Positions 1 to 11,200 of a stretch of DNA of 64,000 bases are shown here, one piece after another. The stretch comes from Norana najaformis. Its lineage: Eukaryota; Annelida; Clitellata; Crassiclitellata; Hormogastridae. Location of the stretch: NCBI GenBank assembly GCA_964023275.1, contig OZ029916.1, positions 29,603,087 to 29,667,086 on the forward strand. Direction: 5' to 3'. The stretch's first letter is position 1. The number at the start of each line of letters is the position of its first letter. The notes beneath the pieces are model-generated. The model had not been told where the DNA came from. It saw nothing but the letters and a program-made list of their open reading frames with translations, and did not search any database. Both the position numbers and the translations under genes were made by a program.

Positions 1-59
1 TAAATACTGATGCATTGTCGCTGATAGTTGCGCTATATGAAAGGAAATATTTGTAAATA

Positions 60-290
60 TGAGGATATACAGAAATAACTTAGGAAATATAAGAAGATAC
101 AGACATAAGAACATATTAGGAGATTTAAGGACATATTAGGAAATATAAATATATGCACAGAAATATTAGGAGATAGAGGCCTAATGGCATTTAAGGACAT
201 ACTAGGAGATTTAAGGACATAATAGGAGATATAAGGAAGTATAAGGATATAGGCCTAAGGACATATTAGAAGGTACAAGGAAAGCCAGAA
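60..290. repeat. Degenerate minisatellite, unit about 20-25 bp
   Basis: Variants of AGGACATATTAGGAGATWTA recur about nine times in tandem with small insertions, for example near 105, 122, 197 and 213. Two copies carry the AGGCCTA motif discussed in the findings. No coding frame is seen. Confidence 0.75.
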
Positions 291-299
291 TAGTCTAGC

Positions 300-1190
300 T
301 GAACTTGCTTTTGAATAGACTGTCGTGAGCAGTTTTGCTGTAAGGTCGTTTGATGTCCTTTGCATTATACATACTGGCGCTACAGAAATCACTCGAGTAA
401 ACAGGATATTAGACTGTCAGGCGTTCTGATTTCAAAATAAATGGACCTTAATTATTCAACTTCAGAAATAAATTATTATACATCATTATCTAAAACCTTG
501 CCAGCGCTTTTGAGAGATTCCTAAACGACGCAATTTTATTATTCATAACCATACATGCATACATGCCACTCCGGATCTCCTGTTTGTCCCTCGCATAAGA
601 ACCGCTGTGGCCCAGTCCAGAAGCTTTGCCTACGTTGGTCCCACTTGCTGGAATCGTCGAGAATTGCGACTTGAGCTCCTTTCTCTCCCCCTCTCAGTGT
701 TCCGCAGGCCCCTGAAGACTGTACTGTATAACAGTGATTCTACTTGTTCAGGTCGGGAGTGTCTCTTTTGAGTTTATCCTCTGACAGGCGCTTTATAAAT
801 CTCAAATTACAATTACAGTTACAATACAAACATACATACATACATGCATGCACGTATGTATGCGTGTTTATGGTCCGATTGAAGTCTTTTATCCGCAATG
901 TTTTTTGATATCTGAATGCCGGCGTTTCCATAATGTCTTTCAACGACCTCCTGTTAAAGAGGTTCTTAAAACGAGGTAAGTACCCTTCGGCGCATTAATA
1001 CTGGGTGGCATGACCCTGACAGTCTTCCCGGTGGAAGCGATCGACTTCATGAAGCTATCTTTTTTATTTATTTGTTTATTTATTTGTGTATTAATTTATT
1101 TGTTTGTTAAGTTTATGTTCATTATTTTACTGGAAGTAGCAGTGACCACTCAGAATTTACAAACACTGGAGGTACCGAAACCCCATCAAG
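300..1190. other. No gene seen; AT-rich spacer
   Basis: Only short frames broken by stops are present. There is a small (CATA)n/(GTAT)n patch near 825-865 and a TTTATTTGT-rich patch near 1058-1110. Nothing resembles an exon with splice sites. Confidence 0.6.
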
Positions 1191-1192
1191 AT

Positions 1193-1275
1193 ATTCATTC
1201 ATGCATTCATTCATTCATTCATTCATTCATTCATTCATTCATTCATTCATTCATTCATTCATTCATTCATTCATA
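1193..1275. repeat. (ATTC)n microsatellite
   Basis: About 20 near-perfect ATTC units. The array lies 74 bp outside the left end of the transposon at 1349. Confidence 0.95.
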
Positions 1276-1602
1276 GACTGTGAACGCCTAAGCACTTAAT
1301 CGGCGTTCGTCTGTTGGTTTAGGATCGGCGTCGAAACGAGACAGCTTACACTGGTCAACATAGAAATCGTTACTGACTGGAAAAGGCCCTAATGTGTAGC
1401 ATCTTGGTGTGCTGAACACGAATATAACCATAAAAATTTTTTATTGGCTCTCGTTTTGAAAATATTTCATATAGTTCATTTTTTATGTTTCACCATGTAA
1501 ATTTATGCAGTAGGACTGCGACAATATCCTAAATAAGTCTAGAATGATGTAATATTCCACCTCATTGCATAATCCCATCATGGACACATCATGCACAGTT
1601 GA

Positions 1603-1682
1603 TTACGTCATTTTCTGATGCAATGTAAACTACAGCCAGTCGGCTGCTGACGTAAGATGACGTCAGCAGTGTACTATATAAA
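1603..1682 (+). promoter_or_regulatory. Transposon promoter: three CRE-like sites and a TATA box
   Basis: TTACGTCA (1603-1610), TGACGTAA (1648-1655) and the palindrome TGACGTCA (1658-1665) precede TATATAAA (1675-1682), about 115 bp upstream of the ORF start. CRE/ATF-type sites bind bZIP activators in animals; that they act here is inferred. A TATA box and a related GCTGA.GTCAGC palindrome sit at the same place in copy 2. Confidence 0.6.
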
Positions 1683-1797
1683 GCGAGTCGGAACGGTTGA
1701 GCATTTACAATATTACAGACTTTGTGCGAGACAGTTTAAGTTACTGTTTTATAAAACTATTATTACTTTATCCATTTAGATACAATACAGAACAGTA

Positions 1798-3489
1798 ATG
1801 CCTCGGAAGTGCGTAAATACTGTGGACAACTTTTGTTACATTTGTGGGGAAGTGACATTTGCCAACCAGAAGAAAAGTATCACTTATCAAGTCAAGAAGG
1901 CATATCATGCTTACTTCGAATGCAAGGTTGGTGACCAAGACAAGCCATGGGCCCCGCATATATGCTGTGCTACAAGTACAACACAGCTTTCACAGTGGTT
2001 GAATGGCAAAAGACCATCAATGCCGTTTGCAGTTCCCATGGTGTGGAGAGAGCAAAGCAACCACGTAGATGACTGTTACTTCTGCTTGGTTCCTCCTCTT
2101 TCCGGTGGAATAACGAAGCAAAAGAAGTCGACAATAGTCTACCCAAACATTCCGTCAGCATTGAGACCAGTTCCACATGGTGGTGGACTTCCTATTCCAG
2201 AACCTCCAGCAGAATATATTTTCCTTGATTCATCTGATGAGGACAAGGGTGAGCCGACATGTTCTTCTCCTGGTCCGTCAGCGTGCATTGATCCCGATTT
2301 TCACTGTGGTGCATCATCAACCCCACACAGAATAACACAGGAAGAACTAAATGACCTTGTTCGTGATTTGGACTTATCCAAAAACAAGGCAGAATCGCTA
2401 GGATCAAGACTCCAACAATGGAATCTTCTAGAAGAAGATGTCACAATTACTTCATATAGAAAGCGCCATCAGCAGTTGGAACCTTTCTTTATGAAGGAAG
2501 GTAATCTGGTATTCTGTTTCAATATTGACGACCTCATGAATGCCTTACAGATCACTCATGACCCACAAGAATGGAGACTCTTTGTAGACTCTTCAACACT
2601 GAGTCTTAAGGCTGTGCTTTTGCACGATGGAAACCGTCTTCCATCTATTCCATTAGCGCATGCTGTCCACATGAAAGAGACATACGATAACCTAAAACAG
2701 CTACTGCATTCCATTGACTATAACAGGTACAAATGGCACCTGTGTGGTGATTTGAAGGTAGTTGCCATTTTAATGGGACTGCAGCAAGGATATACAAAAT
2801 ATATGTGTTTCTTGTGTGAGTGGGATAGCCGAGCAAGAGAGTTGCACTACGTGCGGAAGGAATGGACTCCCAGACAAAACATGGCAGTTGGACAGAAGAA
2901 TATCCAGCACCCAGCTCTGGTCGAGGCTCACAAAATCCTACTACCACCCCTTCACATCAAACTAGGTTTGGTGAAGAACTTCGTGAAAGCCATGGACCGC
3001 ACTTCGCCAGCTTTCCGATACCTGCATGAAAAATTCCCTCGACTCAGCGAAGCAAAGATTAAAGAGGGAGTTTTTGTGGGTCCTCAGATTAGAGAACTCT
3101 TCAAAGATGACCGCTTCAACAACTTGCTGGAGGGTGATGCGAAACAAGCATGGAATGCTTTTCGTCTAGTGTCTACAGACTTTCTGGGGAATGTTAGGGC
3201 AGAAAACTACAAGGAACTAGTAGAAGACATGCTCAAGCAGTACCAGAAATTTCGCTGCAATATGTCTCTGAAGATGCATTTCCTTCATTCCCATCTGGAT
3301 TTCTTCCCTGACAACTGTGGTATGGTTAGTGACGAACATGGCGAACGTTTTCATCAAGATATCGCAACAATGGAGCAAAGGTACCAGGGAAAATGGTCCA
3401 CTACAATGTTGGCTGACTACTGCTGGACACTCCGCAGAGATGCTCCCGAACAGCTGTACAAGAGACAGGCAAAAAAATCTAAGAACTAG
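1798..3489 (+). CDS. Putative transposase, uncharacterised Cys-rich family (563 aa, intronless)
   Basis: The frame is uninterrupted from the first ATG after the TATA box to TAG. The N-terminus has CxxC (Cys13, Cys16), a VGDQDKPWAPH block followed by CysCys, and DDCYFC, suggesting a zinc-binding module. An acidic linker follows. The core has three conserved acidic positions in RNase H-like context: Asp264 (FVDSS, then a beta-strand-like SLKAVLL), Asp318 (CGDLKVV) with CFLC at 337-340, and Glu513 in DEHGERFHQ. This spacing, with CxxC between the second Asp and the Glu, is a pattern seen in several eukaryotic DDE transposases. The assignment is my inference; I recall the family only as uncharacterised invertebrate proteins. 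A second, diverged copy is at 15191-16893. Position inside terminal inverted repeats supports a transposition role rather than a host gene. Confidence 0.8.
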   Translation: MPRKCVNTVDNFCYICGEVTFANQKKSITYQVKKAYHAYFECKVGDQDKPWAPHICCATSTTQLSQWLNGKRPSMPFAVPMVWREQSNHVDDCYFCLVPPLSGGITKQKKSTIVYPNIPSALRPVPHGGGLPIPEPPAEYIFLDSSDEDKGEPTCSSPGPSACIDPDFHCGASSTPHRITQEELNDLVRDLDLSKNKAESLGSRLQQWNLLEEDVTITSYRKRHQQLEPFFMKEGNLVFCFNIDDLMNALQITHDPQEWRLFVDSSTLSLKAVLLHDGNRLPSIPLAHAVHMKETYDNLKQLLHSIDYNRYKWHLCGDLKVVAILMGLQQGYTKYMCFLCEWDSRARELHYVRKEWTPRQNMAVGQKNIQHPALVEAHKILLPPLHIKLGLVKNFVKAMDRTSPAFRYLHEKFPRLSEAKIKEGVFVGPQIRELFKDDRFNNLLEGDAKQAWNAFRLVSTDFLGNVRAENYKELVEDMLKQYQKFRCNMSLKMHFLHSHLDFFPDNCGMVSDEHGERFHQDIATMEQRYQGKWSTTMLADYCWTLRRDAPEQLYKRQAKKSKN

Positions 3490-3774
3490 TCTATGACCTG
3501 GTTTTTACAAATATTAACTGTAAGTGTATCACTATTGGCATGCATTGTGCGATATAAAATTACTTCATTTCAGATTACAAAAAAACTAGAGCCAATTCGG
3601 CATTTTCACTGTCATATTCGTGTTCAGCACATATAAATTGATAAGAACTGACTAATTTCATTTCAGTAACATGACTTTTGTAAAAATTTGTTGTCCAGTG
3701 AATTATCAGCGATGACATCCAAGTTTCATATTTAGTCCATGTATCAGATCCAGCCAGATCCAGATTTACATCTA

Positions 3775-3885
3775 AACATTAATTTGAGCATATATACACA
3801 TACATATATATGTACATGTTATACATAAATTATATAATTGTGTAAATATTATATATATATACACTATATATATAAGCGCATGCTA
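3775..3885. repeat. TA/CATA-rich simple sequence
   Basis: Alternating TATATA and CATACA tracts between the transposon right end and the LINE fragment. No gene content is seen. Confidence 0.7.
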
Positions 3886-3959
3886 GCGTTCACGGTCGAA
3901 TCGCCAATACAGCCGACCACTGAAATTGAACGTTTATTAATGTCATATAAGCTATACAA

Positions 3960-4272
3960 GCAAATTGGCCCAAGAACAACTTTACTCCAAAAAACTAATC
4001 CGCAGAAAATTGCAATTATTCGGGCATATATGTAGAATGGATGACTCCAGAATACTCAAGACGATAGTGTTTGGCAGAATGGGAGGGAAGAACAGAAGAG
4101 GACGCCCTAACAGAGAGTGGGTAGACGACACCATCTCTTGGTGCAGTAGTAATTCCTTACAACAACTAAGCCACCTGGCACAGGATAGAGACAATTGGAC
4201 GGAGATGGTGAAGCGCGCATCAAGCACCTACGGGCGCTGAACCCATGGTGACTGATGATGATGATGATGATA
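3960..4272 (+). mobile_element. Non-LTR retrotransposon 3' end with (GAT)n tail, 5'-truncated
   Basis: The frame from 3965 to 4240 encodes the typical end of a LINE reverse transcriptase ORF: FGHICRMDD, then KTIVFGRM, GRPNREWVDD and a final KRASSTYGR before the stop. About 10 bases later a run of GATGATGAT begins (4250-4271), which I read as the element's short repeated 3' tail. The same ORF end and tail occur on the minus strand at 14622-14874. No RT catalytic region is present, so this is a dead 5'-truncated copy. The clade cannot be fixed from this tail. Confidence 0.8.
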
Positions 4273-4545
4273 TGAGATGAGATGTGCGATTGTCTGGCTG
4301 TTGGTGGGCTGGACTGTCACCCAAGGGGTTGTGGTTCATCAAGGACAGACATACATTCAAGATTTCTGTTTCACTAGCGCTGTTAACGAACTCGGATATG
4401 AAATGAGTACATCGACAGTGCAATCAGTGCCATGTAAAGAACTGTCGCCCTCATGTGCCGAGTCTAAGAAGAATGAAGTCGCTAATACTTGATAGCAATG
4501 GCTGCCTCTCGGTGGAGGTTAGCTTGCTAAAATGCAATGTACTTT
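4273..4545 (+). mobile_element. tRNA-derived SINE, family A, copy 1
   Basis: A decayed tRNA-like head (TGTCTGGCTGTTGGTGGGC as A-box region, GTGGTTCATC as B-box region) is followed by a body shared with copies at 19655, 54975 and 61345. The shared body includes GCCCTCATGTGCCGAG, ATGAAGTCGCT and ATGGCTGCCTCTC. It begins directly where the LINE (GAT)n tail ends. The family name is unknown to me. Confidence 0.7.
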
Positions 4546-4606
4546 GAAAATATAAATGTGTGATGTTAATTTCAAGTATGTCATATAATTAATTAACTGA
4601 TATAAT

Positions 4607-4874
4607 CAGAGGCGTCGGTCTTAGTGCGGCCCCGGAACCCAGGCCCAGCAACAGACAATTAGAAGGGGCCCAGCTTTTGGTCGGTAAGAATATTATACCG
4701 ATATGGATAGCTGTAAATGTTTTCAGCTTCGTGGGGGCTTTGCTTTCTGACCCTAGACCAGACGCCATGCCCCTGACCCCATTGGGGGTTTCGCTCCAGA
4801 TCCCCATTCTAGGCTCGCGCCTCGCCTTCGCAATGTGCCAGATCGCTAATCTTCACAGCGGATCGACGCCTCTG
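4607..4874. mobile_element. hAT-like MITE, 268 bp
   Basis: Terminal inverted repeats CAGAGGCGTCGGTC (4607-4620) and GATCGACGCCTCTG (4861-4874) match at 13 of 14 positions. The flanking octamers GATATAAT (4599-4606) and GATGTAAA (4875-4882) agree at 6 of 8, as expected for a worn 8-bp hAT target duplication. CAGAGGCG is a usual hAT terminus. No ORF is present, so the element is non-autonomous. Confidence 0.75.
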
Positions 4875-4978
4875 GATGTAAAGTAATGTAACTTAATTTA
4901 CAAGTTCCGATTGTGTTAGAAATAGCTTCACGTAGAACGATATCCTTCGTTTTCTTTATTGTCTGTCTGATGTGACAG

Positions 4979-5295
4979 TAACGCGACGACTATAATAGCG
5001 GGGGATGAGCCGGACAATGTTCTGCCGGAGGCATTCACCCCAATCGCCTCCCCAAGTCCTTCGATCGAATCGATCAGTGATCGCCCGAACGAAAAGATCC
5101 TGATCAACGTCGGTGGTCTGTTGCACGAGACCCTGCTTTCGACGCTGCTGAGGAAGCCGAAGACGAGGCTCTGGCGACTGGCGAAGGAACACATCCGACG
5201 CAGACGAAACAACGAAACGAAGTTCGGACAGGAAGAGTACTTCTTCGATCGACATCCCGGCGTCTTTGCCACCGTCATCGACTACTACCGAACCG
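4979..5295 (+). CDS. K+ channel exon: N-terminal lead and first half of T1
   Basis: The polypyrimidine tract before 4977 and the AG at 4977-4978 give the acceptor. An in-frame stop at 4968-4970 shows that coding cannot extend further back, and there is no in-frame ATG before INVGG. The donor is ACCG|GTAGGC at 5295/5296, leaving phase 1. With the next exon the junction codon is GAT, giving YRT-D-ELHVPLDLC, a normal T1 sequence. Confidence 0.88.
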
Positions 5296-8200
5296 GTAGG
5301 CAGAGTAGGCACATAGACAGCACATAGTAGGCCTAACCGTAATCGTAATCTCGAGATTTCTACAGCGCCCAGCGAAATGTAAGTCGCGGGAACCAGCTTG
5401 TTTACAGGCTCTCAGTCAAAACAAAATCGATAGGCAGAAAGTTTACGGTTCCAGCTCAAGATCCAGGAATCAGGCAGCCACAGTAGGCACGCATTAGCAT
5501 ATGTCATTATTATTTATTGTTAATTAGATACCTATATCGTCCTAATGTAAAAATTCTCCTCACAGCGCGGGAGCTGGAAAAGATAAGTCTTCAATTGTTT
5601 GCGAGATGTGATAACAGAAAGACATAAAAATCTAACTGCCTATACACCCAGAGGTTGCCACGTTTGTGAACACATAGTAGGCATAATGGGCATAGTAGGT
5701 TGGCCCTAGTTAAAGTAAACAAATAGTAGGCATAGTTTACACAGTGTGCCTGTAGTAGGCATAACTGCTATAATAGACACTTTTAGTAACACATAGAAAA
5801 AATAGTAGGTAAATCCTCTGTTGTTTATAATTTTTGCAAACGACGTTAACCAAAATGTATAAAGTCAAATTCTGAAATTTGCCGACTATACGAAGCTATA
5901 GTAAAACTTCTGTAAATGGAGGATGATGTCAGATTGCAGAGAGATCTAAAAAAACAGCATGGCCAGAAGAATGGCAGCTGCTGTTTAATACCAATACATG
6001 AGAGGTGATGCACGTGGAACACAATAATACTAAGGCTAGGCATATGGTGAACGGAAAACCTTTGTCTGTGGTAGAAGATGGTAGAAGAGGAAAAAGATCA
6101 GGATGTGCTTGTGGTCAGTAACCTTAAAGATGGACAAAAATGTGCAGTCGTCGCGAAAAAGGCAAACATAATGTCGGGAATGATTAAACGTATTATTTGT
6201 ACAGGGAGCAGGAAGACACATTGAAAATGTATACGGAGTTACTTCGTCAACATTTGCAGCAGTATTACATTCAAGCTGGAACACCACATCTACGAAGGAC
6301 ATTCGGTTAATTGAATGGGTGCAGAGAAGGGCAGCAAAGATGACTGAAGGATTGGGATTTATGCCTTATGAGGAACTGAAACTCGAAAATGTATCATTGC
6401 AGATCAGAATGATTAGTGACGTTGTAGAAATCTTCTAAATTTTGAAAGGCGTTGATCACGTGGAACCACGTGATACGTCCTTCTCCAATGACCACAGACG
6501 GCGCAGAAGTCATCAGCGGAAGCTTCATAAAAACATACATACAGTTAGATTTAGAATTAGATTGGATGTGAGAAAATATCTTTACTAGCAGAGCTGAGGA
6601 CTCTTGGAACGGTCTCAGCTCAGCCCCAGTGGAATGCGACTCTCTAGCGCCACTTAAAAAGAGTCTAGCGATGGAGTCTCACTATTAGAGGACAGTGGGT
6701 TATATAGGCACTAGTCTTCCTCCCATTGATGCCACCCCCCAAGGTGGTATTACTAAGTATTACTAAGTAGCAGTCATAGTTAATACGCATAGTAGCCACA
6801 TAGACGACATAGATCGCATAGTTGGCATAGTAGTTATAGTAGGCATAGTAGTTATAGTAGGCATAGTAGTTATAGTAGGCATAGTAGTTATAGTAGGCAT
6901 AGTAGTTATAGTAGGCATAGTAGTTATAGTAGGCATAGTAGTTATAGTAGGCATAGTAGTTATAGTAGGCAAAGTAGTTATAGTAGGCCATCCGGATGCT
7001 TCTTAGTGAAAATGTATCATTGCAGAGATTTAGTTGATGTTTGATTAAGATTGACGGAACAATTGAGGATTTCGTAAATATTATGAAAAACTGTTTCAGT
7101 AATATGTAAAACTTGACATTTCGTTTTTGAAGAGATGCCATTAATGTAAAATACAGTTTAACTGAATGGTTAAGATATTCATAAATATTGGGGTAAAATT
7201 GTGTAGGCTAAAAATGTAAAAGATGCACATTTGTGATTTTATTATTGCACAAATATAAAAATTAATTATGACTAAATGATTCATAATTTTGTAAATATTA
7301 TGGTAAAAATTAACTTGTGCGTTTAGTTTTTTTATCGCTGCACTAACGTAAAATTAAGTTTGACTTAATGATTATTTACTTTCGTAAGTATAAAACTGTG
7401 TATAAATGTAAACATTTGAACAATTGGGTTTTCCAATTGCGCAAATACAGTATGCTTGTGTGTATTAAGACACTTATGTAGCGTTTTTCGAGAACCACAC
7501 ATGACTGTTTAACTGATCTGAACAGCAGATGCTTTTAAGACAGTTTAAAATGTTGGCTGAACAGAGTCAAATGCAACAGATCGTGAATGTGCATGTGTAA
7601 ATCTGCTGGAAGACTGTTCCAAGAGGAAGGCCCAACACAGGAAAAGTCTCAATGCCCCTCTGTGAGTGAGGATGCTGGTTCGCATTCCGATAGTGGTTAT
7701 ATTCGAGAGATTTAATATCGGGCTAGCATGGTCCGTGCACGGAGACCTTAAGTGGGGTGGGGCCCATTCAAAAGGGCAGCGGTGGTGACGGATCTCACCC
7801 GATAAATTCATTGAAATATGAGCAGGGTCGAGGCCATACGGTCGCTATAGAAAACCGTGTAGGCCCTACATTACATTTACTCGATGTGCTCGAGTTGATG
7901 TGTGGAAGCGCGGCGCCTGCATATCTCCACGAGCAGCAGGGCAGTCGACTCGAGAATGGAAAGCAGAATTCGCTGATGTATAGCGATTCGATGCCGACCA
8001 ATGAGGCCCGCTCCAGTGGAGCGTGTACCTCATATATCCAACATGTGCTAGAACTTCGGCAGTTAGCCCAGTAGTCGGACGGTGCGGTCAGATTAGTTCC
8101 ATAGACGGACGGCACCGTCGAAGTCGACGGAGTCTGAACTTTGCCTGCAGTAATGGAGTTACAGTAGTCTAGGTGCGTCTGAATAAACTAATAGAGGATA

Positions 8201-11200
8201 GACAGTGTGGCGCTGAGCGACAAACGGCGACGAATGCTCCTATCTGACGCAACTGGTGGTTATGGGACCTGCAGCAACACAGGCCCAGGCTATCGATTCG
8301 TACTGAAAATGACCTGTGTACAACGGACATCAGTAGTCTGACCGTCGAGTCCAGTCAAGTGAAGACCAGGGCAGGCAAAACGAAATCCGAGTACAGGATC
8401 TAGAGTGGGAAAACTATGGATCCAGTCTGAAGATGCGTTTCTTCTCAATTCCCTTAACATGAAGCACAGAGCGGCATAAAATGTCGAAATACACAACTTT
8501 CGTCTTTGTAAATGTGTATATTTACGTGTACGTGTATATGTATGTGTACATGTATATATATGTGTGTGTGTATATATGTATGTGTATGTGTACGTGTATA
8601 TGTATGTGTATGTGTATATGTACGTGTACGTGGATATGTATGTGTATATGTACGTATACGTGTATATGTATGTGTATATGTATGTTAAATCCAAGTACCC
8701 TCGAAGGGGTCGTATAGTGTCATATGATACATAATGTAGATGCAAATATAGTGTGTATGTTGGTGTCATTAAGCCGATGCATTCTCGATGGAAGTCCAGT
8801 GAGATTTCCGTCCAACCTTCTTGATAATTATTTATCTCCTTGTTTAAATATAGCAACCGTACCCAATGGCTAGCCCCAGCACTAGCCCCATACAAGGAAC
8901 ATTGCCCCAAGTCAAGCCATTCACACAAGTTAGACCCTGCATGCACAGAGTTAGGAGTGAGGGGAATGACTAAGATAAAAATAGACTCAGTGACATTGAC
9001 AAAGACAGAGATTGTTAGACCGAATGAAACAAAATGAAACTGGCACCCATCCAGGCACATAGGCACAGATACAACCATACTAGAAAGGCTGCGTACGTGG
9101 GAGAGACAGACAGACAGACAGAATAAGAGAGAAAGAAGAAAAGAGAGGATTAGTATATGTTAATATGTTAATATATGTGTATATATATATATATATATGT
9201 GTATATATATGTATATATATATATAGACAGACATACAGACAGACGTATTTATCTGCATATTCTGGGATGTCTGATTCATGTTCTCGAATCATCGATAACA
9301 AAGCTCTGGCTTCCACTCGCACTCTATGGACATCAGCTGGCCGCCATATCCTCCCTCCTCCTCCTCCTTCTTCCTTTCTCGTCCTCCTTTCTCATCCTCA
9401 TCTTCCTCTTCCTCTTTTCCCCCTTTCTTCTTCGCCTTCGAATTTTCATGACTTCGCCAATAACTCAATAACCAACGCAATTGGAATAACAAATGATTGG
9501 CTGACCTTTGAGTATCCGATTCTTCAATATAAAAGTTTAACTAAATAGCTAAAATATATGTATAAAATTAATGCAGTAAAGCAGACGTATGCATAATACA
9601 TTTTTTGGGGCTGTGTATCAAATATATCAGCCATCTTCTTTCGCGTACATAGGCCGTAATCTCCACTGCTTTATATATCTCCGTATGCTCCAATATGTCT
9701 CCTGTCCATACGTCTGACGTCAGTTCGGCTGGTTGTGTGAGTGCCTCTGAGTAGATTTTCGTCTTTAGAGGCGCTACATAGATTTCGAACAATGCAGTGA
9801 TGGAAGATTGAAGATGTGTCTGGTCATACTGCAAGGCAGTCTTACTGTCGTAAGCGGTTGGACATTGAATGCAAATACAAGCTTTAGCATACACACAATG
9901 AACAGACGCACGCATCCACGCACACAAACAGACACAGACACTTGGATCACTCGTACAGTTTCATGCAGTATACATGGGAGCGTACACTTGTGTGTGTATG
10001 AATACATACTAATGCACTACCATGCACTGCGCGTATGTGCACAAGTACATGCCTGTATATTCAAATGTATGTATGTATGTATGCATGTATGTATGTATGT
10101 ATTTATGTATATGTATGCTATGTATGGATGCATTGTTGAATTGATGTTCATGCGTTCTGAGTTCTTTGTATTCGTGTATGTATGAATAGATGCATGCATG
10201 TAAGTATATGTGCATCTGATAATTTATACAGCGCCTTATTGGCGCTGGACTATTTGATATATGCATTGTATGATGCTTCATGGCGATGGGTCTGCTTGCA
10301 TGTGACGATAAACAGACATGGCTTCAGCACATGCGTATATATATATATACATATACATGGTATACATACATAATTTTTATACAGAGCGTACGTGTGCAGA
10401 TATATTAGCATAGTTGTATGAATACTATATGCATACATATATTATATATACAGAAAACAGATATATTATACGCCCATCTATGATATTATTAAGGCCTTCA
10501 GTGAATATGCTGCCTCAGGAAATCCACTTCCTATTCGTATAGTAACACCACATTGTCAACGTAAAGCAACGCAGAATCACACGCACAGACACACGAACAT
10601 ACACAATTTCACAATTCATGTATATAATGCCTAGTGCATCATCATAATGGCGCTATAGAAGTTCTAGGATTCTATTAGATAATATATGTGAATATACATG
10701 TAATATATGTATGTTTACAGACTACCTACATATGGATATGTGTATATATATATATGTGTGTGTGTGTGTGTGCATATGTATATACTTGTGGCACAATTAT
10801 TATGTATGGGTTCCGAAACAAAGAGTGTGACCATATGAATATTTTATGGCGTTCTCTCCTCGCCCTTTGTGTGTATGTGTCAATGTATGCGTCTATATGC
10901 CTTGCAGTGTGGTTTTGAACCTTTCCTTTTGTCTGATGCGAGACAGTCGGCATGTAGGCCTATCGACCTACGGGGCTAATAATGCCCAGCGTTTCTTTGA
11001 TGAAGGTTTCCAGATGTTTCCGGCCATGTTTTCATTCATTTCCGGTCGCATTGAAATGCTGCATCGGAAACAAAGGTTGTTGTCTGACAAACAAGTTGAT
11101 AAAATGTTCGTTTATCGAGTGATGTTTTCGACGACTGTTAGTCGTTTACTGAAACTAATAATTTATTTCAAATGGCTATCGCGAAATAGTCGTTTAAAAT

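Larger units (their letters stand above)
1349..3700 (+). mobile_element. CACTG-ended DNA transposon, copy 1 (complete, ORF intact)
   Basis: The left end reads CACTGGTCAACA (from 1349) and the right end is its near inverse, TGTTGTCCAGTG (ending 3700). The homology continues inward as an imperfect terminal inverted repeat: left arm 1349-1458, right arm about 3578-3700. Both arms share TGTGCTGAACACGAATAT and a GGCTCT(C/A)GTTTT block. TTA precedes the left end (1346-1348). On the right a TTA lies two bases beyond the end (3703-3705), so the target duplication is not perfect here. Inside are a TATA promoter and one intronless 563-residue ORF. The ends match those of copy 2 (14875-17498), where the target site is exact. 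A CACTG terminus with a 3-bp duplication resembles the CACTA/EnSpm group, but the superfamily is an inference. Confidence 0.85.

Noticed and set aside
3490..3960. LINE tail as part of the transposon, since both transposon ORFs are followed by the same LINE end
   Set aside because: The transposon ends at 3700 and 14875 by its inverted repeats. At copy 2 the LINE is the interrupted target, so the shared order is coincidence or target preference.
6665..7141. 158-codon minus-strand frame with YYNYYA repeats
   Set aside because: It is open only because an 18-bp minisatellite is divisible by three. No splice or start context.
8290..9078. 262-codon minus-strand frame
   Set aside because: Its centre is the TGTATR repeat. 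The flanks have no recognisable domain and no coding-type base bias.
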